A program made the translations under genes and the position numbers. A stretch of DNA of 64,000 bases, taken from the NCBI GenBank assembly GCA_964495805.1, contig CAZBWV010000051.1, positions 1 to 64,000 on the forward strand, read 5' to 3'. A model generated the notes under the pieces. It was not told the origin of the DNA, made no database searches, and saw nothing but the letters and a program-made list of their open reading frames with translations. This DNA is from JALXCH01 sp964495805 (lineage in GTDB: Bacteria; Calditrichota; Calditrichia; RBG-13-44-9). Below are positions 54,779-63,756 of the stretch, in pieces; positions within the stretch are counted from its first letter, which is position 1, and the number at the start of each line of letters is the position of its first letter.

Positions 54779-56254
54779 ATGAAAAGACTGCTCACTGCTC
54801 TTGCTCTCCTGATGGGGTTTTCCCTTCTGTCGGCTTCCACCATTGGGGTGGCCACCGGAAGCTGCACGGTGGATGGTCGGCCGCTGCTGTTTAAAAATCG
54901 GGATCGCACTGACGCCTGGCCGCCGGATGTCATCTTCTATCTGGGACTCGCCGGAGAGTACAGCTTTGTGTATCACAACACCTATTCCCACGGACACACC
55001 CAGGCTCGAATGGGGATTAACACGGCGGGATTTGGTATTGGCAATACCGATAGCGAAAATTTGCAGGGTGCCGGGGTAGGGATGAACAATGGCGAGCTGA
55101 TTATGCACGCGTTGAAGTATTGCGCGACCATTCAGGATTTTCGCAATATGCTGGATAGCACCAACGGTGCGCGGCGCGTGCATGCCCACATCGGTGTTAT
55201 CGATTCCACCGGAGCCGGATCTCTGTTCGAAGTGGATGGATTCACATACGTGGAACTTATGGTGGTGGACAGTGCCGCCACCATGGCCAACACCGCCAAG
55301 TTTCATCCCAATGCCGGGCCACCCGCATCCGGCTCCACCTCCCCGCAGCGAGAAGGACGGGTGGCGGAACTGTTTAGCCTGGCACCCAACGGAGTGATGG
55401 ATTATCGCTATTTTGTGGAAGAAATCATGCAGGATTTTTCGGAGACTCAGGCAATTGAGAATATGATGCCGGTGGGGCAGTACCTGACCAATCCGGTAAT
55501 CTCGCGCTACAAAACGGTGGCCGGAGCAGTGATTCGCGGGTGCAAGCCGGGGGACAATCCGCTGATTGAATCAACAATGTGGCTGGCGATGGGAGAACCG
55601 TCCCTTTCTATTGTGCTACCCTTCTTCCCCAATGTACCGGTGACGTTTGCTTTTGTGCGGCCAACCGCCGGAGACGGAGGTATGGCCGGTTCCACCGACC
55701 GGATGCGCCAATTGGTGTACAGTTACGCCAACGGACGCTACGGCGACCACTGGGCAGATACCTATCGTTTGGTGGATATCCGTTCCTACACGTTTCCCCT
55801 GGAAGATAGCCTCTTCCACAATTATGAGCAGCAACTCCCGGTCTGGCGTAGCCTCCCTGCTCAGCAAGCAGCGGATTCCATGTTGTTCTGGAGTTATCGG
55901 ATTCAGATGTTTGCCAAACAGGAGTACGACCATATTTACCAGCTGCTCGGTGTACAGAAGCCCCGGACGGAAATATCGCAAAGCACGGTGTTGTTGCATC
56001 TGTATCCCAACCCGTTTAACGGAAGTTTACGACTGCGTTACCGAATTACCCGGGGGGATTCCCCGCAATTTCGCATCTACGACGTGTCGGGACGATTGCG
56101 CTGGGAGAAACAGCTTGCACCTCAATCACCAGGCTGGCATGAGCTCGAACTGCCTTTTTCCGCCATTTTACCCCGTGCTGGAGCCGGGATTTATTTTGTG
56201 GAATATCGGTGCAGCGGTGCGATGCGGGTGAAAAAAGTGGTGTATGTCCCGTAA
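54779..56254 (+). CDS. Secreted Ntn hydrolase (C45/C69-like) with Ser in the nucleophile position and sorting domain
   Basis: A 491-residue protein. Residues 20-42 (STIGVATG...DGRPLLFKNRD) match the N-terminal-nucleophile pattern CT.g.a...DG...NrD of C45 acyltransferases and C69 dipeptidases, but the nucleophile position is Ser20, not Cys. The predicted signal-peptidase site (LLSA before Ser20) would expose exactly that Ser as the new N-terminus. ARMGINTAGFGIGN and HAHIGVIDSTGAGSLFEVDG are the conserved strands. The C-terminus is a sorting domain (LYPNPFNGSLRLRYRI onward). The paralogue at 56291 keeps Cys. Likely an amidohydrolase or transpeptidase acting on peptides outside the cell. Confidence 0.8.
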   Translation: MKRLLTALALLMGFSLLSASTIGVATGSCTVDGRPLLFKNRDRTDAWPPDVIFYLGLAGEYSFVYHNTYSHGHTQARMGINTAGFGIGNTDSENLQGAGVGMNNGELIMHALKYCATIQDFRNMLDSTNGARRVHAHIGVIDSTGAGSLFEVDGFTYVELMVVDSAATMANTAKFHPNAGPPASGSTSPQREGRVAELFSLAPNGVMDYRYFVEEIMQDFSETQAIENMMPVGQYLTNPVISRYKTVAGAVIRGCKPGDNPLIESTMWLAMGEPSLSIVLPFFPNVPVTFAFVRPTAGDGGMAGSTDRMRQLVYSYANGRYGDHWADTYRLVDIRSYTFPLEDSLFHNYEQQLPVWRSLPAQQAADSMLFWSYRIQMFAKQEYDHIYQLLGVQKPRTEISQSTVLLHLYPNPFNGSLRLRYRITRGDSPQFRIYDVSGRLRWEKQLAPQSPGWHELELPFSAILPRAGAGIYFVEYRCSGAMRVKKVVYVP

Positions 56255-56290
56255 TAAAAAAAGAATGGAGTAAGCAGGAAAGGGCTGAGT

Positions 56291-57847
56291 GTGAAGAGGA
56301 AAAAGGGAATGCTACCCGGAAGTTGGAGAATCTGTTGGGTTGTGTGGCTGGTGATTGCATTAGTGTGGAGTTCACCGGCGCAGGATGATGGCGAAGCGTG
56401 TACCATCGGAGTGGCTTCGGGAATGGCAACCAGCGATGGCCGTCCGTTGCTCTGGAAAACCCGCGACAACAGCGACAAACCCAACAACGAAGTGGTGTTT
56501 AACACCTCCTACCGATATGGTTTTGTTGAAGTGGTCAATGCCGGTGGGTCGTATGCCTGGATGGGGGTTAACGAAAAAGGTTTTGCCATTGTGAACTCTT
56601 ACGCAGGGGATTTGCCGGCAGCCTCTTCCGGAATGACCAACGGGTTGTTAATGAAGGTTGCTCTGGGTACCTGTGCCTCTGTGGCTGATTTTGAGCATTT
56701 GCTGGACAGCACCAACGTCACCGGTCGGAAAACCCGGGCCAATTTCGGCGTCATCGATTCCACTGGCGCAGCGGCTATTTTCGAGACGGCAGGATATGTG
56801 TACTGGAAATTCGATGCCACGGACAGCACCCAGGCACCGGAAGGCTATATCGTACGGACGAATTTTGCCCTGAATGGCGGAGGAACCAGTGGTATCGAGC
56901 GGTACATCCGTTCCAACAATTTGATTCACACTTTCTGGAGCGGCGACTCTTTGAACTACCGATCGGTGCTGCGCTACCAGATGCGCGATTTTTCCGACAG
57001 CAGTTCCAATCCCATTCCCATTCCCTACCATGGTTACTGGGCGGGCGGTTACCCCTACGGTTACATCGATGCCAGTTACAGTATTTGCCGCTGGTCGTCC
57101 GTCTCTGCTGCAGTGATTCAGGGTGTGTTGCCGGGCGAGTCACCTCGATTATCCACCATGTACACCCATCTGGGGCAACCGGCGATGGGCATATTCGTTC
57201 CCTACTGGCCGGTGGGTACCACACCACCGGTGGCGAACGGAAGCCCCACTGCTCCTCTGTGCGATGTCGCCAATCTGATTCGCTCCCATGTATTCGATTT
57301 TTATTATGACAAACACTATTTGAATAGTTTTAAGTTGCGAGACGATGATGGAACAGGCATCTGGAGCCAGACTTTTCCCGCAGAAGATTCAATTCTGGCA
57401 GTTACCGACTCTGTGTTAGCCCTGTGGCGGTCTCAAATGCCCTCCTCCACGGAGATGCGCATCGTGGAATATCAGCTGGCGAATTATGCTTACGGAAAGA
57501 TTCAGCAGGTGCTGGGGTGGATTTCTACCATCACTTCTCCCGTTTCCGAAACCGCCCCCGGCGATTTTCGGATTGTGGGCAGTTACCCCAATCCGTTTAA
57601 TGCGGAAACGGTGGTGGAGTTTACCGTACCGGTTCGCCAGCGAGTCGAGCTGGCTGTGTTTAACATTTTAGGGCAGTGTGTTGCCACTTTGTTGTCCGGT
57701 TCGGTGAGTCCCGGCACGCATCGGGTGCGGTGGAAAGCAGGTGGTTTCCCCTCCGGGGTGTATCTGGTCCGGTTGAAGGTGCCGGGAACCGCGAATACCA
57801 TGCCATCTCGCTCCATGCACATAACCAGGGTGGTGCTGTTGAAATAG
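56291..57847 (+). CDS. Secreted Ntn hydrolase (C45/C69-like) with Cys nucleophile and sorting domain
   Basis: A 518-residue paralogue of the preceding protein. The nucleophile Cys37 lies in EACTIGVASG, followed by DGRPLLWKTRDNSD. Here the signal peptide would end near SSPA, leaving six residues (QDDGEA) to be removed, probably autocatalytically, to free Cys37. YAWMGVNEKGFAIVNSY and RANFGVIDSTGAAAIFETAG correspond to the strands of its neighbour. The C-terminal sorting domain starts SYPNPFNAETVVEFTVP and ends VVLLK. The GTG start has AGGAAAGGG upstream. Family chemistry: amide hydrolysis or acyl transfer. Confidence 0.82.
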   Translation: MKRKKGMLPGSWRICWVVWLVIALVWSSPAQDDGEACTIGVASGMATSDGRPLLWKTRDNSDKPNNEVVFNTSYRYGFVEVVNAGGSYAWMGVNEKGFAIVNSYAGDLPAASSGMTNGLLMKVALGTCASVADFEHLLDSTNVTGRKTRANFGVIDSTGAAAIFETAGYVYWKFDATDSTQAPEGYIVRTNFALNGGGTSGIERYIRSNNLIHTFWSGDSLNYRSVLRYQMRDFSDSSSNPIPIPYHGYWAGGYPYGYIDASYSICRWSSVSAAVIQGVLPGESPRLSTMYTHLGQPAMGIFVPYWPVGTTPPVANGSPTAPLCDVANLIRSHVFDFYYDKHYLNSFKLRDDDGTGIWSQTFPAEDSILAVTDSVLALWRSQMPSSTEMRIVEYQLANYAYGKIQQVLGWISTITSPVSETAPGDFRIVGSYPNPFNAETVVEFTVPVRQRVELAVFNILGQCVATLLSGSVSPGTHRVRWKAGGFPSGVYLVRLKVPGTANTMPSRSMHITRVVLLK

Positions 57848-57994
57848 ATTTGGCCAATTGCCGGAGCCGAAAATGGTGCTGTCGGGCAATCTGATGTCCG
57901 TTTTCTTTTTTCCGGGAAGATAATTGTCAGTCGGGAAGTTCCAGGTTCCGGTGGCTGCGATGATTTGCGAGAAATAGCGAAGGGTGGAAAAACC

Positions 57995-59668
57995 ATGCGA
58001 AACATCTCTCGAATTCGACCGGTGCTGGTGCTTGTCGCCGCACTTTTTTGTGGGTTTGTTCTGCTGACCGGTGCGGGAAACGCTCAGGATGTGGTGGCTT
58101 CGCACGGAATGGTCGCCAGTGCGCATCCGCTGGCTTCCCGGGCCGGACTGGAAATATTGCAGCAGGGCGGCAATGCTGTGGATGCGGCCGTTGCCACCGC
58201 ATTCGCTCTGGGAGTGGTGGAACCCAACGCCTCGGGGATAGGCGGCGGCGGTTTTATGGTGATTCGAACAGCAGACGGGCGAACGGTCACCATTGACTAT
58301 CGTGAAGTGGCACCGCAAAAAGCAACAGCGGATTTGTACTACCGAACCAGCGAGAGTTTCGACAGCTTGACTCACCACGGTCCCATGTCTATCGGTGTAC
58401 CCGGAACAGTTGCCGGGTTGACGCTGGCGCTGGAGAAGTATGGTACCCTGCCCCTGAGTCGGGTTCTGCAACCGGCCATCCGCTATGCCGAAGAGGGATT
58501 TCCGGTCAGTGCCAAACTTTCTGACATCATCATGCAGAAATACGAAATTATTCAGATGTTTCCCGCAACGGCGGCCATCTATCTGGACAACGGTTTACCC
58601 CTCATGGCCGGAAATGTGTTGAAAAATCCCGACCTGGCAGCAACCTACCGACTTCTCTCGGATAGTGGCGCAACTGCTTTTTACCGCGGGCATCTGGCGC
58701 GGGAAATAGTCCGGCAGGTTCAGGCGCTGGGTGGCATCCTTACCATGGCGGATTTGCAACAGTATCGAGCATTGGAGAAGACACCCGTTCAGGGAAGTTA
58801 CCGGGGATATCACATCGTTTCTTCGGCTCCTCCCACCGGAGGGGGCACCCATCTGGTTGAACTGCTGAATATTCTGGAGCAAACCAATGTGAACAGTCTG
58901 GGACACAACAGTGCGGATTATCTTCATCTGCTGGCTGAGGCCATGAAGATGGTTCTGGCCGATAAAGCGTACAACATGGGCGATCCCGCATTTTACCGGG
59001 TGCCGGTGGAAAAACTTACCAGCAAAGCCTATGCGGAATCGCTCTTTACCTGCATTGATATGCAACATGCCCGTTTCGATTATCAGCCTCCGCACTGGAT
59101 TGCCCCGGAGTCCCGCAATACCACCCATCTTTCCGTGGTGGATTCCCTCGGGAATGTGGTGGCGCTTACCCAGAGTATTAATTTGTGGTTTGGTTCCGGG
59201 GTGGTGGTGGAGGGTACGGGAATTTTGCTCAACAACCATTTGCGGGATTTCGACAAACGTCCCGGACATCCCAATTCCATCCAGCCGGGGAAGCGTCCCG
59301 TCAGCAGCATCGCACCAACCATTGTGCTAAAGGGAGATGCCCCATTCCTGACCATTGGTACGCCAGGCGGAACACGCATTATCGGCGCACTGGCGCAAAT
59401 TCTGGTAAATATCATCGATTTTGGTATGGGCATCGACCAGGCCATCGAAGCACCCAGAATTCACGCTTACAAAAAAACGCTCCATGCAGAAGGCCGAATT
59501 CCGGAAACCGTTCTTGAAACGTTGAAACAGCGCGGACACCGGGTTAAAGTACACGACAACTACGATGCTTATTTTGGTGGGGCTCAGGGCATTTTGATTG
59601 ATTCTGAAACGGGTGAACTGCGAGGTGGGGCGGATTCTCGCCGGGATGGGGTGGCCATGGGATATTAA
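57995..59668 (+). CDS. ggt: Gamma-glutamyltransferase / glutathione hydrolase, exported
   Basis: A 557-residue protein with a signal peptide ending near GNAQ. GGT landmarks are complete: QGGNAVDAAVATAFALGVVE, SGIGGGGFMVIR, the autoproteolysis/nucleophile site TTHLSVVD (Thr376), KRPVSSIAPTIV and TIGTPGGTRI. It matures by self-cleavage before Thr376 and transfers or hydrolyses gamma-glutamyl groups. CapD and the GGTs of Bacillus poly-gamma-glutamate systems belong to the same family. The ATG at 57995 follows GGTGGA and puts the leader in place; an ATG at 57965 would add ten residues. It is in line with the Ntn hydrolases and the racemase-like gene, and pgs genes lie just downstream on the other strand. 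Confidence 0.93.
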   Translation: MRNISRIRPVLVLVAALFCGFVLLTGAGNAQDVVASHGMVASAHPLASRAGLEILQQGGNAVDAAVATAFALGVVEPNASGIGGGGFMVIRTADGRTVTIDYREVAPQKATADLYYRTSESFDSLTHHGPMSIGVPGTVAGLTLALEKYGTLPLSRVLQPAIRYAEEGFPVSAKLSDIIMQKYEIIQMFPATAAIYLDNGLPLMAGNVLKNPDLAATYRLLSDSGATAFYRGHLAREIVRQVQALGGILTMADLQQYRALEKTPVQGSYRGYHIVSSAPPTGGGTHLVELLNILEQTNVNSLGHNSADYLHLLAEAMKMVLADKAYNMGDPAFYRVPVEKLTSKAYAESLFTCIDMQHARFDYQPPHWIAPESRNTTHLSVVDSLGNVVALTQSINLWFGSGVVVEGTGILLNNHLRDFDKRPGHPNSIQPGKRPVSSIAPTIVLKGDAPFLTIGTPGGTRIIGALAQILVNIIDFGMGIDQAIEAPRIHAYKKTLHAEGRIPETVLETLKQRGHRVKVHDNYDAYFGGAQGILIDSETGELRGGADSRRDGVAMGY

Positions 59669-59710
59669 CCGGCAGGGATGTGCACAAACGTAAAGAAAAA
59701 GGAGATATCA

Positions 59711-60754
59711 ATGAATATCGGCCAGGGGAGTCGTCTGTGGCGCCGCGGAGGAATTTTTTTGCTCTTTTTATTGCTGGTTCAGCTTTCCTGTACCGCTCAG
59801 TTAAGTGATGAGCAAAAGTTCGAGCGCTTTTTTCACAAAAAGTCGCCCACCATTTTAGTTACCGATTCCGGGTTGGGCGGGGTATCCATTGCTGCGGATG
59901 TGGTGGAGCGCTTGAAGCCATCCGGCCTGTTTCAATCCGCCAGGGTGGTATTTTTCAACGCTCAACCGCACCTAAAAAGCGGTTACAACCGCATGAAAAC
60001 CACCGAACAAAAAGTGCACGTCTTCGAGAATGCTCTGCAAGCTATGGAGAAGACGTTCCATCCGGATATGATTCTGATTGGATGCAACACACTTTCCGTA
60101 CTCTATCCGTACACCCGGTTTGCCAGCCAAACGCAAATTCCGGTGGTGGGTATTGTGCGCACCGGAGTAAAGGTGATTGAGCAGGCGTACCGGAAGTATC
60201 CCGACGCCCAGATTTTTATTTTTGCTACAAAGACCACCGTAAAGCAGGGAAAGCACAAGCAGTTGCTGGTGCAGGATGGAATTCCGACAGACCACATCAT
60301 TGCGCAGGCCTGCCCCGGACTGGCCGGTCGCATTGAGCGCGGCCCGGATAGTCCGGAAACACGTGCCCGGGTGCAAAAATATGTGGATCGAGCGCTGGAA
60401 AGCTTTGCCGATACCACCCGACCAATTCTGGTTAGCTTGAATTGCACCCATTACGGATATGTGCGTCACCTGTTTGAGGAAGCGTTTCAGAAACGCGGTT
60501 ACCAGGTGGCGGACGTTCTGGACCCCAATCCGTATCTGGGAGATTTTCTGTTTCGGACGGATTACCTGCACCGCTATCCAGAAACAGATGTGAGTGTGGA
60601 AGTGTATTCCCAGCCGGTGCTTCCCCGGCAACGTCTGGAGAATATTGCTCGCCTGATCGAAAAGCGCTCTCCCCAAACAGCGGAAGCGTTGCGGCAGTGT
60701 CAGTTTACTCCCGATCTGTTCGAATGGAAGTCCATTGCCGGGGATACGCAGTAG
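59711..60754 (+). CDS. Exported Asp/Glu racemase-family protein (MurI-like)
   Basis: A 347-residue protein. A leader (GGIFLLFLLLVQLSCTAQ) suggests export by signal peptidase I after CTA, or as a lipoprotein. The mature part carries the complete two-cysteine racemase signature: LVTDSGLGGVSIAADV (Asp52-Ser53), LIGCNTLSVLYPY (Cys125) and SLNCTHYGYVR (Cys245-Thr-His247). MurI normally acts in the cytoplasm to make D-glutamate for peptidoglycan, so an exported copy is odd. GGAG before the ATG at 59711 is good; an earlier ATG at 59678 lacks one. The gene ends 7 bases from the convergent pgsW. Poly-gamma-glutamate with D-Glu, or D/L conversion of its breakdown products, is the likely context. Confidence 0.85.
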   Translation: MNIGQGSRLWRRGGIFLLFLLLVQLSCTAQLSDEQKFERFFHKKSPTILVTDSGLGGVSIAADVVERLKPSGLFQSARVVFFNAQPHLKSGYNRMKTTEQKVHVFENALQAMEKTFHPDMILIGCNTLSVLYPYTRFASQTQIPVVGIVRTGVKVIEQAYRKYPDAQIFIFATKTTVKQGKHKQLLVQDGIPTDHIIAQACPGLAGRIERGPDSPETRARVQKYVDRALESFADTTRPILVSLNCTHYGYVRHLFEEAFQKRGYQVADVLDPNPYLGDFLFRTDYLHRYPETDVSVEVYSQPVLPRQRLENIARLIEKRSPQTAEALRQCQFTPDLFEWKSIAGDTQ

Positions 60755-60761
60755 ATGAGAA

Positions 60762-61817
60762 TCAGGAGGGAGTCTTTTTTAAGAAGAACATCATGAGCAC
60801 GAGTAACATGAGGGAAAAAATAGCCAGCGGACGGGTAGCCCGGGTGCGGAAGTAAGGGAGATGAAGTCCCGGTGGAATAAATCGACCGGGAGCAATGGGA
60901 AGCCCGTATCGGGAGGCCAATCCGCGGATGTCCAACAGGTGAATAACCGGAATTCCACGCCGTAGAAAGTAAAAAATCAGCCCGGAGTTAGGTTGGAGGG
61001 AGGAAGCGTGTCGTCGAACCACTCCCCCGGGGAGAAGCGCTGCCGCCGTTCCTTCCCCCAACGCAGTTTGATTTCCCCCGATATTGATGAAACAGCGAAT
61101 CCGATGCTGCCGGGTGAACAGAGCGATTTTCCGTTGAATGGCTTCGGTCAAATCTTTCGGAACGGTCAGAGGGTAACCGTTCCGTTGAACGGCCTGGCGA
61201 ACCAGTTCCATTCCGGTGTGGTAAAAAGACGAGCCGTTGTCCTGGTTACCTCCCGGGGTAACCAGCTCACTGCGGTGGTGGATGATGCCCCGGCGAAAGA
61301 GAATCTGTTCCATATCCGGATAAGTAAACCCGGGGAGATTGGCGCCATAACTGCTGGCACCCACCGAAGCGGAAATCACCGGCTGGAGTCCCAGCGTTTC
61401 GCAGGCTACGATTGCGGCAATGTTGAGTGCCGGGAAGGAACCGGAACACTGGATGCCCACTTCATCGCCGGGCTGCAAAGGGAGTTCGTAAAGCCAGCGT
61501 ACCAGAAGGGCGGCAAAATCCGGCTGCGCACTGGTTTGCTTGGCCGCTAAATTTCCCAGTGTGGTGGTGATGGGAGTGAATTCCGTGCCGATGAACCCGG
61601 TGCGCGCCGGGTCCAGCCCGGAAAGGATGGGGATATCCTGAAGTGTTCGTTCCTCACGAATTACCTGAATTGCCCGGTGCATGGTAGCAGAAGCCTCCAC
61701 CATGGCACGGTAGGCGGGATGAAACTCCCGAGTGGGGAAATAACCGTACATGGTGAGCAGAAAAATAGCCAACAGGGTGGCGATTACATAGCGTATGGTG
61801 TGGTGTCTGAGATTCAT
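60762..61817 (-). CDS. pgsW: Poly-gamma-glutamate system protein PgsW
   Basis: A 351-residue protein with an N-terminal helix (YVIATLLAIFLLTMYGYF) and a C-terminal helix (LAIFSLMLLVLMMFFL), so mostly outside the membrane between two anchors. The body has PGDEVGIQCSGSFPALNIAA, GASSYGANLPGFTYPDME and VTPGGNQDNGSSFYHTG. This matches the PgsW family found next to pgsB and pgsC; its role in polymer handling is unknown. The ATG at 61817 starts the leader; TTG at 61874 would be poor. It lies downstream of pgsC. Confidence 0.8.
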   Translation of the reverse strand: MNLRHHTIRYVIATLLAIFLLTMYGYFPTREFHPAYRAMVEASATMHRAIQVIREERTLQDIPILSGLDPARTGFIGTEFTPITTTLGNLAAKQTSAQPDFAALLVRWLYELPLQPGDEVGIQCSGSFPALNIAAIVACETLGLQPVISASVGASSYGANLPGFTYPDMEQILFRRGIIHHRSELVTPGGNQDNGSSFYHTGMELVRQAVQRNGYPLTVPKDLTEAIQRKIALFTRQHRIRCFINIGGNQTALGEGTAAALLPGGVVRRHASSLQPNSGLIFYFLRRGIPVIHLLDIRGLASRYGLPIAPGRFIPPGLHLPYFRTRATRPLAIFSLMLLVLMMFFLKKTPS

Positions 61818-61892
61818 TTTTGAAATACCACTTTTCGTTGAATAAACGGAGAAATTGTCCCGGGGCGGATGCAAATATTAACTATGTGCAAT

Positions 61893-62324
61893 TCAAAAAT
61901 AAATTAACTGAAGAAGGAAAAAAACAACCGCCGAGACCACCGCCATTCCGGCAAATGTTTTCAGCACCCCCTGACGCAAAAATTCGTTGGCCATCAGACC
62001 AGGGATAATGTAACCGATAGCCCGCAGGTCCATTCCGGTTTCCGGGAGAAACCACAGAAGGTAATCCGCTCCTAATCGCAGAACAAATCCGAACAAAATG
62101 GCTAACAGAAAGCGGCGGCGACCAAAAATTATCAACCGCTGTTGCAGCAGGTAAACCAATCCTGCAGAGATGAGCGCTAATAGAATAGTAACACCAATCC
62201 GCCCGGGTTGCTGAATAAACAGAGCCAGATATCCGGGTACCACAATTCCTCCGGCGGTTAAGCCGGTCAGCTCAAAAAATAAAAATCCGATGAAAATACC
62301 CAGTCCAAAAGCGGAAAGAATCAT
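61893..62324 (-). CDS. pgsC: Poly-gamma-glutamate biosynthesis protein PgsC
   Basis: A 143-residue integral membrane protein with four to five hydrophobic helices. The N-terminal GLGIFIGFLFFELTGLTAGG and IVVPGYLALFIQQPGRI match PgsC/CapC, as does the length (about 149). PgsC forms the membrane part of the polymer synthase with PgsB. AAGGACT lies eight bases before the start. It is 148 bases after pgsB and 75 bases before the PgsW start. Confidence 0.88.
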   Translation of the reverse strand: MILSAFGLGIFIGFLFFELTGLTAGGIVVPGYLALFIQQPGRIGVTILLALISAGLVYLLQQRLIIFGRRRFLLAILFGFVLRLGADYLLWFLPETGMDLRAIGYIIPGLMANEFLRQGVLKTFAGMAVVSAVVFFLLQLIYF

Positions 62325-62472
62325 TGATGAGTCCTTTGCTTAAGTTTAAAAATTTCAAACGGTTCCTTTCCGAATCTCCTGCCTTTCTCTGTTGCTATCT
62401 CAATATACAGGAATCCACAAGGGGATTTGCTCACTTTTCTGTTCGCTGGAAAAAAGTCTCTCCGTTTTTTCT

Positions 62473-63639
62473 TTACTCTGTGTGATCGGTGCCGGGTAAA
62501 AAATGTTCGGCATCGCGATGGTTGGCCAGGGCAAACAGGGTGGTGGGTCGGTTAAATCCCTGACGAAGCCGTCGGCCGGTTTCCCGGAAGTTCAGTACCT
62601 CTACTTTACCGGAGAATGAGTTGAGCAATCGTTTTCCCAGATGTCGTCCGCTGCCGGTGAGCCACACCTGCGATTCGGGAAACATGCGTTGTACCAGACG
62701 GATAAAGTCCTGGCTTCGCAGTGGGCGATCCTGACGCAAGTTCAGTAGCACGACCTGTTCGTTGCTGATAGGTAGCAGACTTTGCAGATGGTTGATCAGC
62801 TTCCCGGCGGTGGGAGCGTCGTTTACCGAGAGCAGGTTAATCAGATGAAATTGCTGGTCGGGGAAATTCCGGACAATGTTGCGGTCAATTCCTTCCCACA
62901 CTTCCCGAAATGCCCGGGTGGTTTCCACCGACGAAACACCCAGATCCCCAAGCAGTGCAGAGAGCAAACCCCACTGGCTTTCGATGAGCTCTCCGGGAAA
63001 ATGAACCGGTCGATAGGCAGGAGGAACTGTCGGACAGAGGCGAAACCCGGTCGTTTCTGCCGAAATATGGGGTAGAAAAACTTCCTGCTCTGTTTCCGGA
63101 AGGTATATGTGAGCCTGCAGACGAAGGCAACGTGATAGTGTGGCGGCAATTTCCGCCCGGGTTTGTCCCATCACCTCCCGGTGGTCAACCTCCGCACCGG
63201 TCAGTAGAATGTGAGTGGGGCGAAAGATATGCCTGGCCAGAATCTGCTGATTCTCCGCCTGGAGCGCATTGCATTCCAGTATTACTGCACGAGGATGTTC
63301 CTGAGCCACGCGAAATAAAAACCAGATATTCTCCCGAATACCTGCCGGTGCGCGACGAACCACCATCCGGGTTCTACCATCGGACTGGTAGATCAAAGGT
63401 GCGTCTCCGGTGGTTTTAGCTACGGCGGAAATTCCAGAGCGGTTTAGTGCAAGATGAATGATTTTCACGGCGGTGGACTTGCCACGAGTGCCATTCACTA
63501 AAATGCGCAATGGAACGCTCCGCAGAATCCGTTGCAGCATCCATTGCTCCATACCAAAGGCAATTAGCAAAAGACCGAGAGAAAAGAGGTAAATAATGGC
63601 GGTCACCTTTCTTTTTTGCCGATGAAAAATACTTCCCAT
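62473..63639 (-). CDS. pgsB: Poly-gamma-glutamate synthase PgsB
   Basis: A 388-residue protein, the usual length for PgsB/CapB. An N-terminal helix (AIIYLFSLGLLLIAFGM) precedes the Mur-ligase-type P-loop RILVNGTRGKSTAVKI (residues 49-56 core). MVVRRAPAGIRENIW, AVILECNALQAENQQIL and HILLTGAEVDHREVMG are further PgsB segments. It activates the growing chain with ATP and adds glutamate through the gamma-carboxyl. The ATG at 63639 has no Shine-Dalgarno sequence. No PgsA/CapA gene is seen in the window. Confidence 0.9.
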   Translation of the reverse strand: MGSIFHRQKRKVTAIIYLFSLGLLLIAFGMEQWMLQRILRSVPLRILVNGTRGKSTAVKIIHLALNRSGISAVAKTTGDAPLIYQSDGRTRMVVRRAPAGIRENIWFLFRVAQEHPRAVILECNALQAENQQILARHIFRPTHILLTGAEVDHREVMGQTRAEIAATLSRCLRLQAHIYLPETEQEVFLPHISAETTGFRLCPTVPPAYRPVHFPGELIESQWGLLSALLGDLGVSSVETTRAFREVWEGIDRNIVRNFPDQQFHLINLLSVNDAPTAGKLINHLQSLLPISNEQVVLLNLRQDRPLRSQDFIRLVQRMFPESQVWLTGSGRHLGKRLLNSFSGKVEVLNFRETGRRLRQGFNRPTTLFALANHRDAEHFLPGTDHTE

Positions 63640-63756
63640 TCGGCGAACAAAGCAACCGGAAGATGGATTGTACGGAAAGAAATTTTATTCTCCCGTTTGA
63701 AATGCTGGCGAAAAAGTTTAATTTTTGCCCCTGGTGATCATAGAAAGGGTGCTGGT

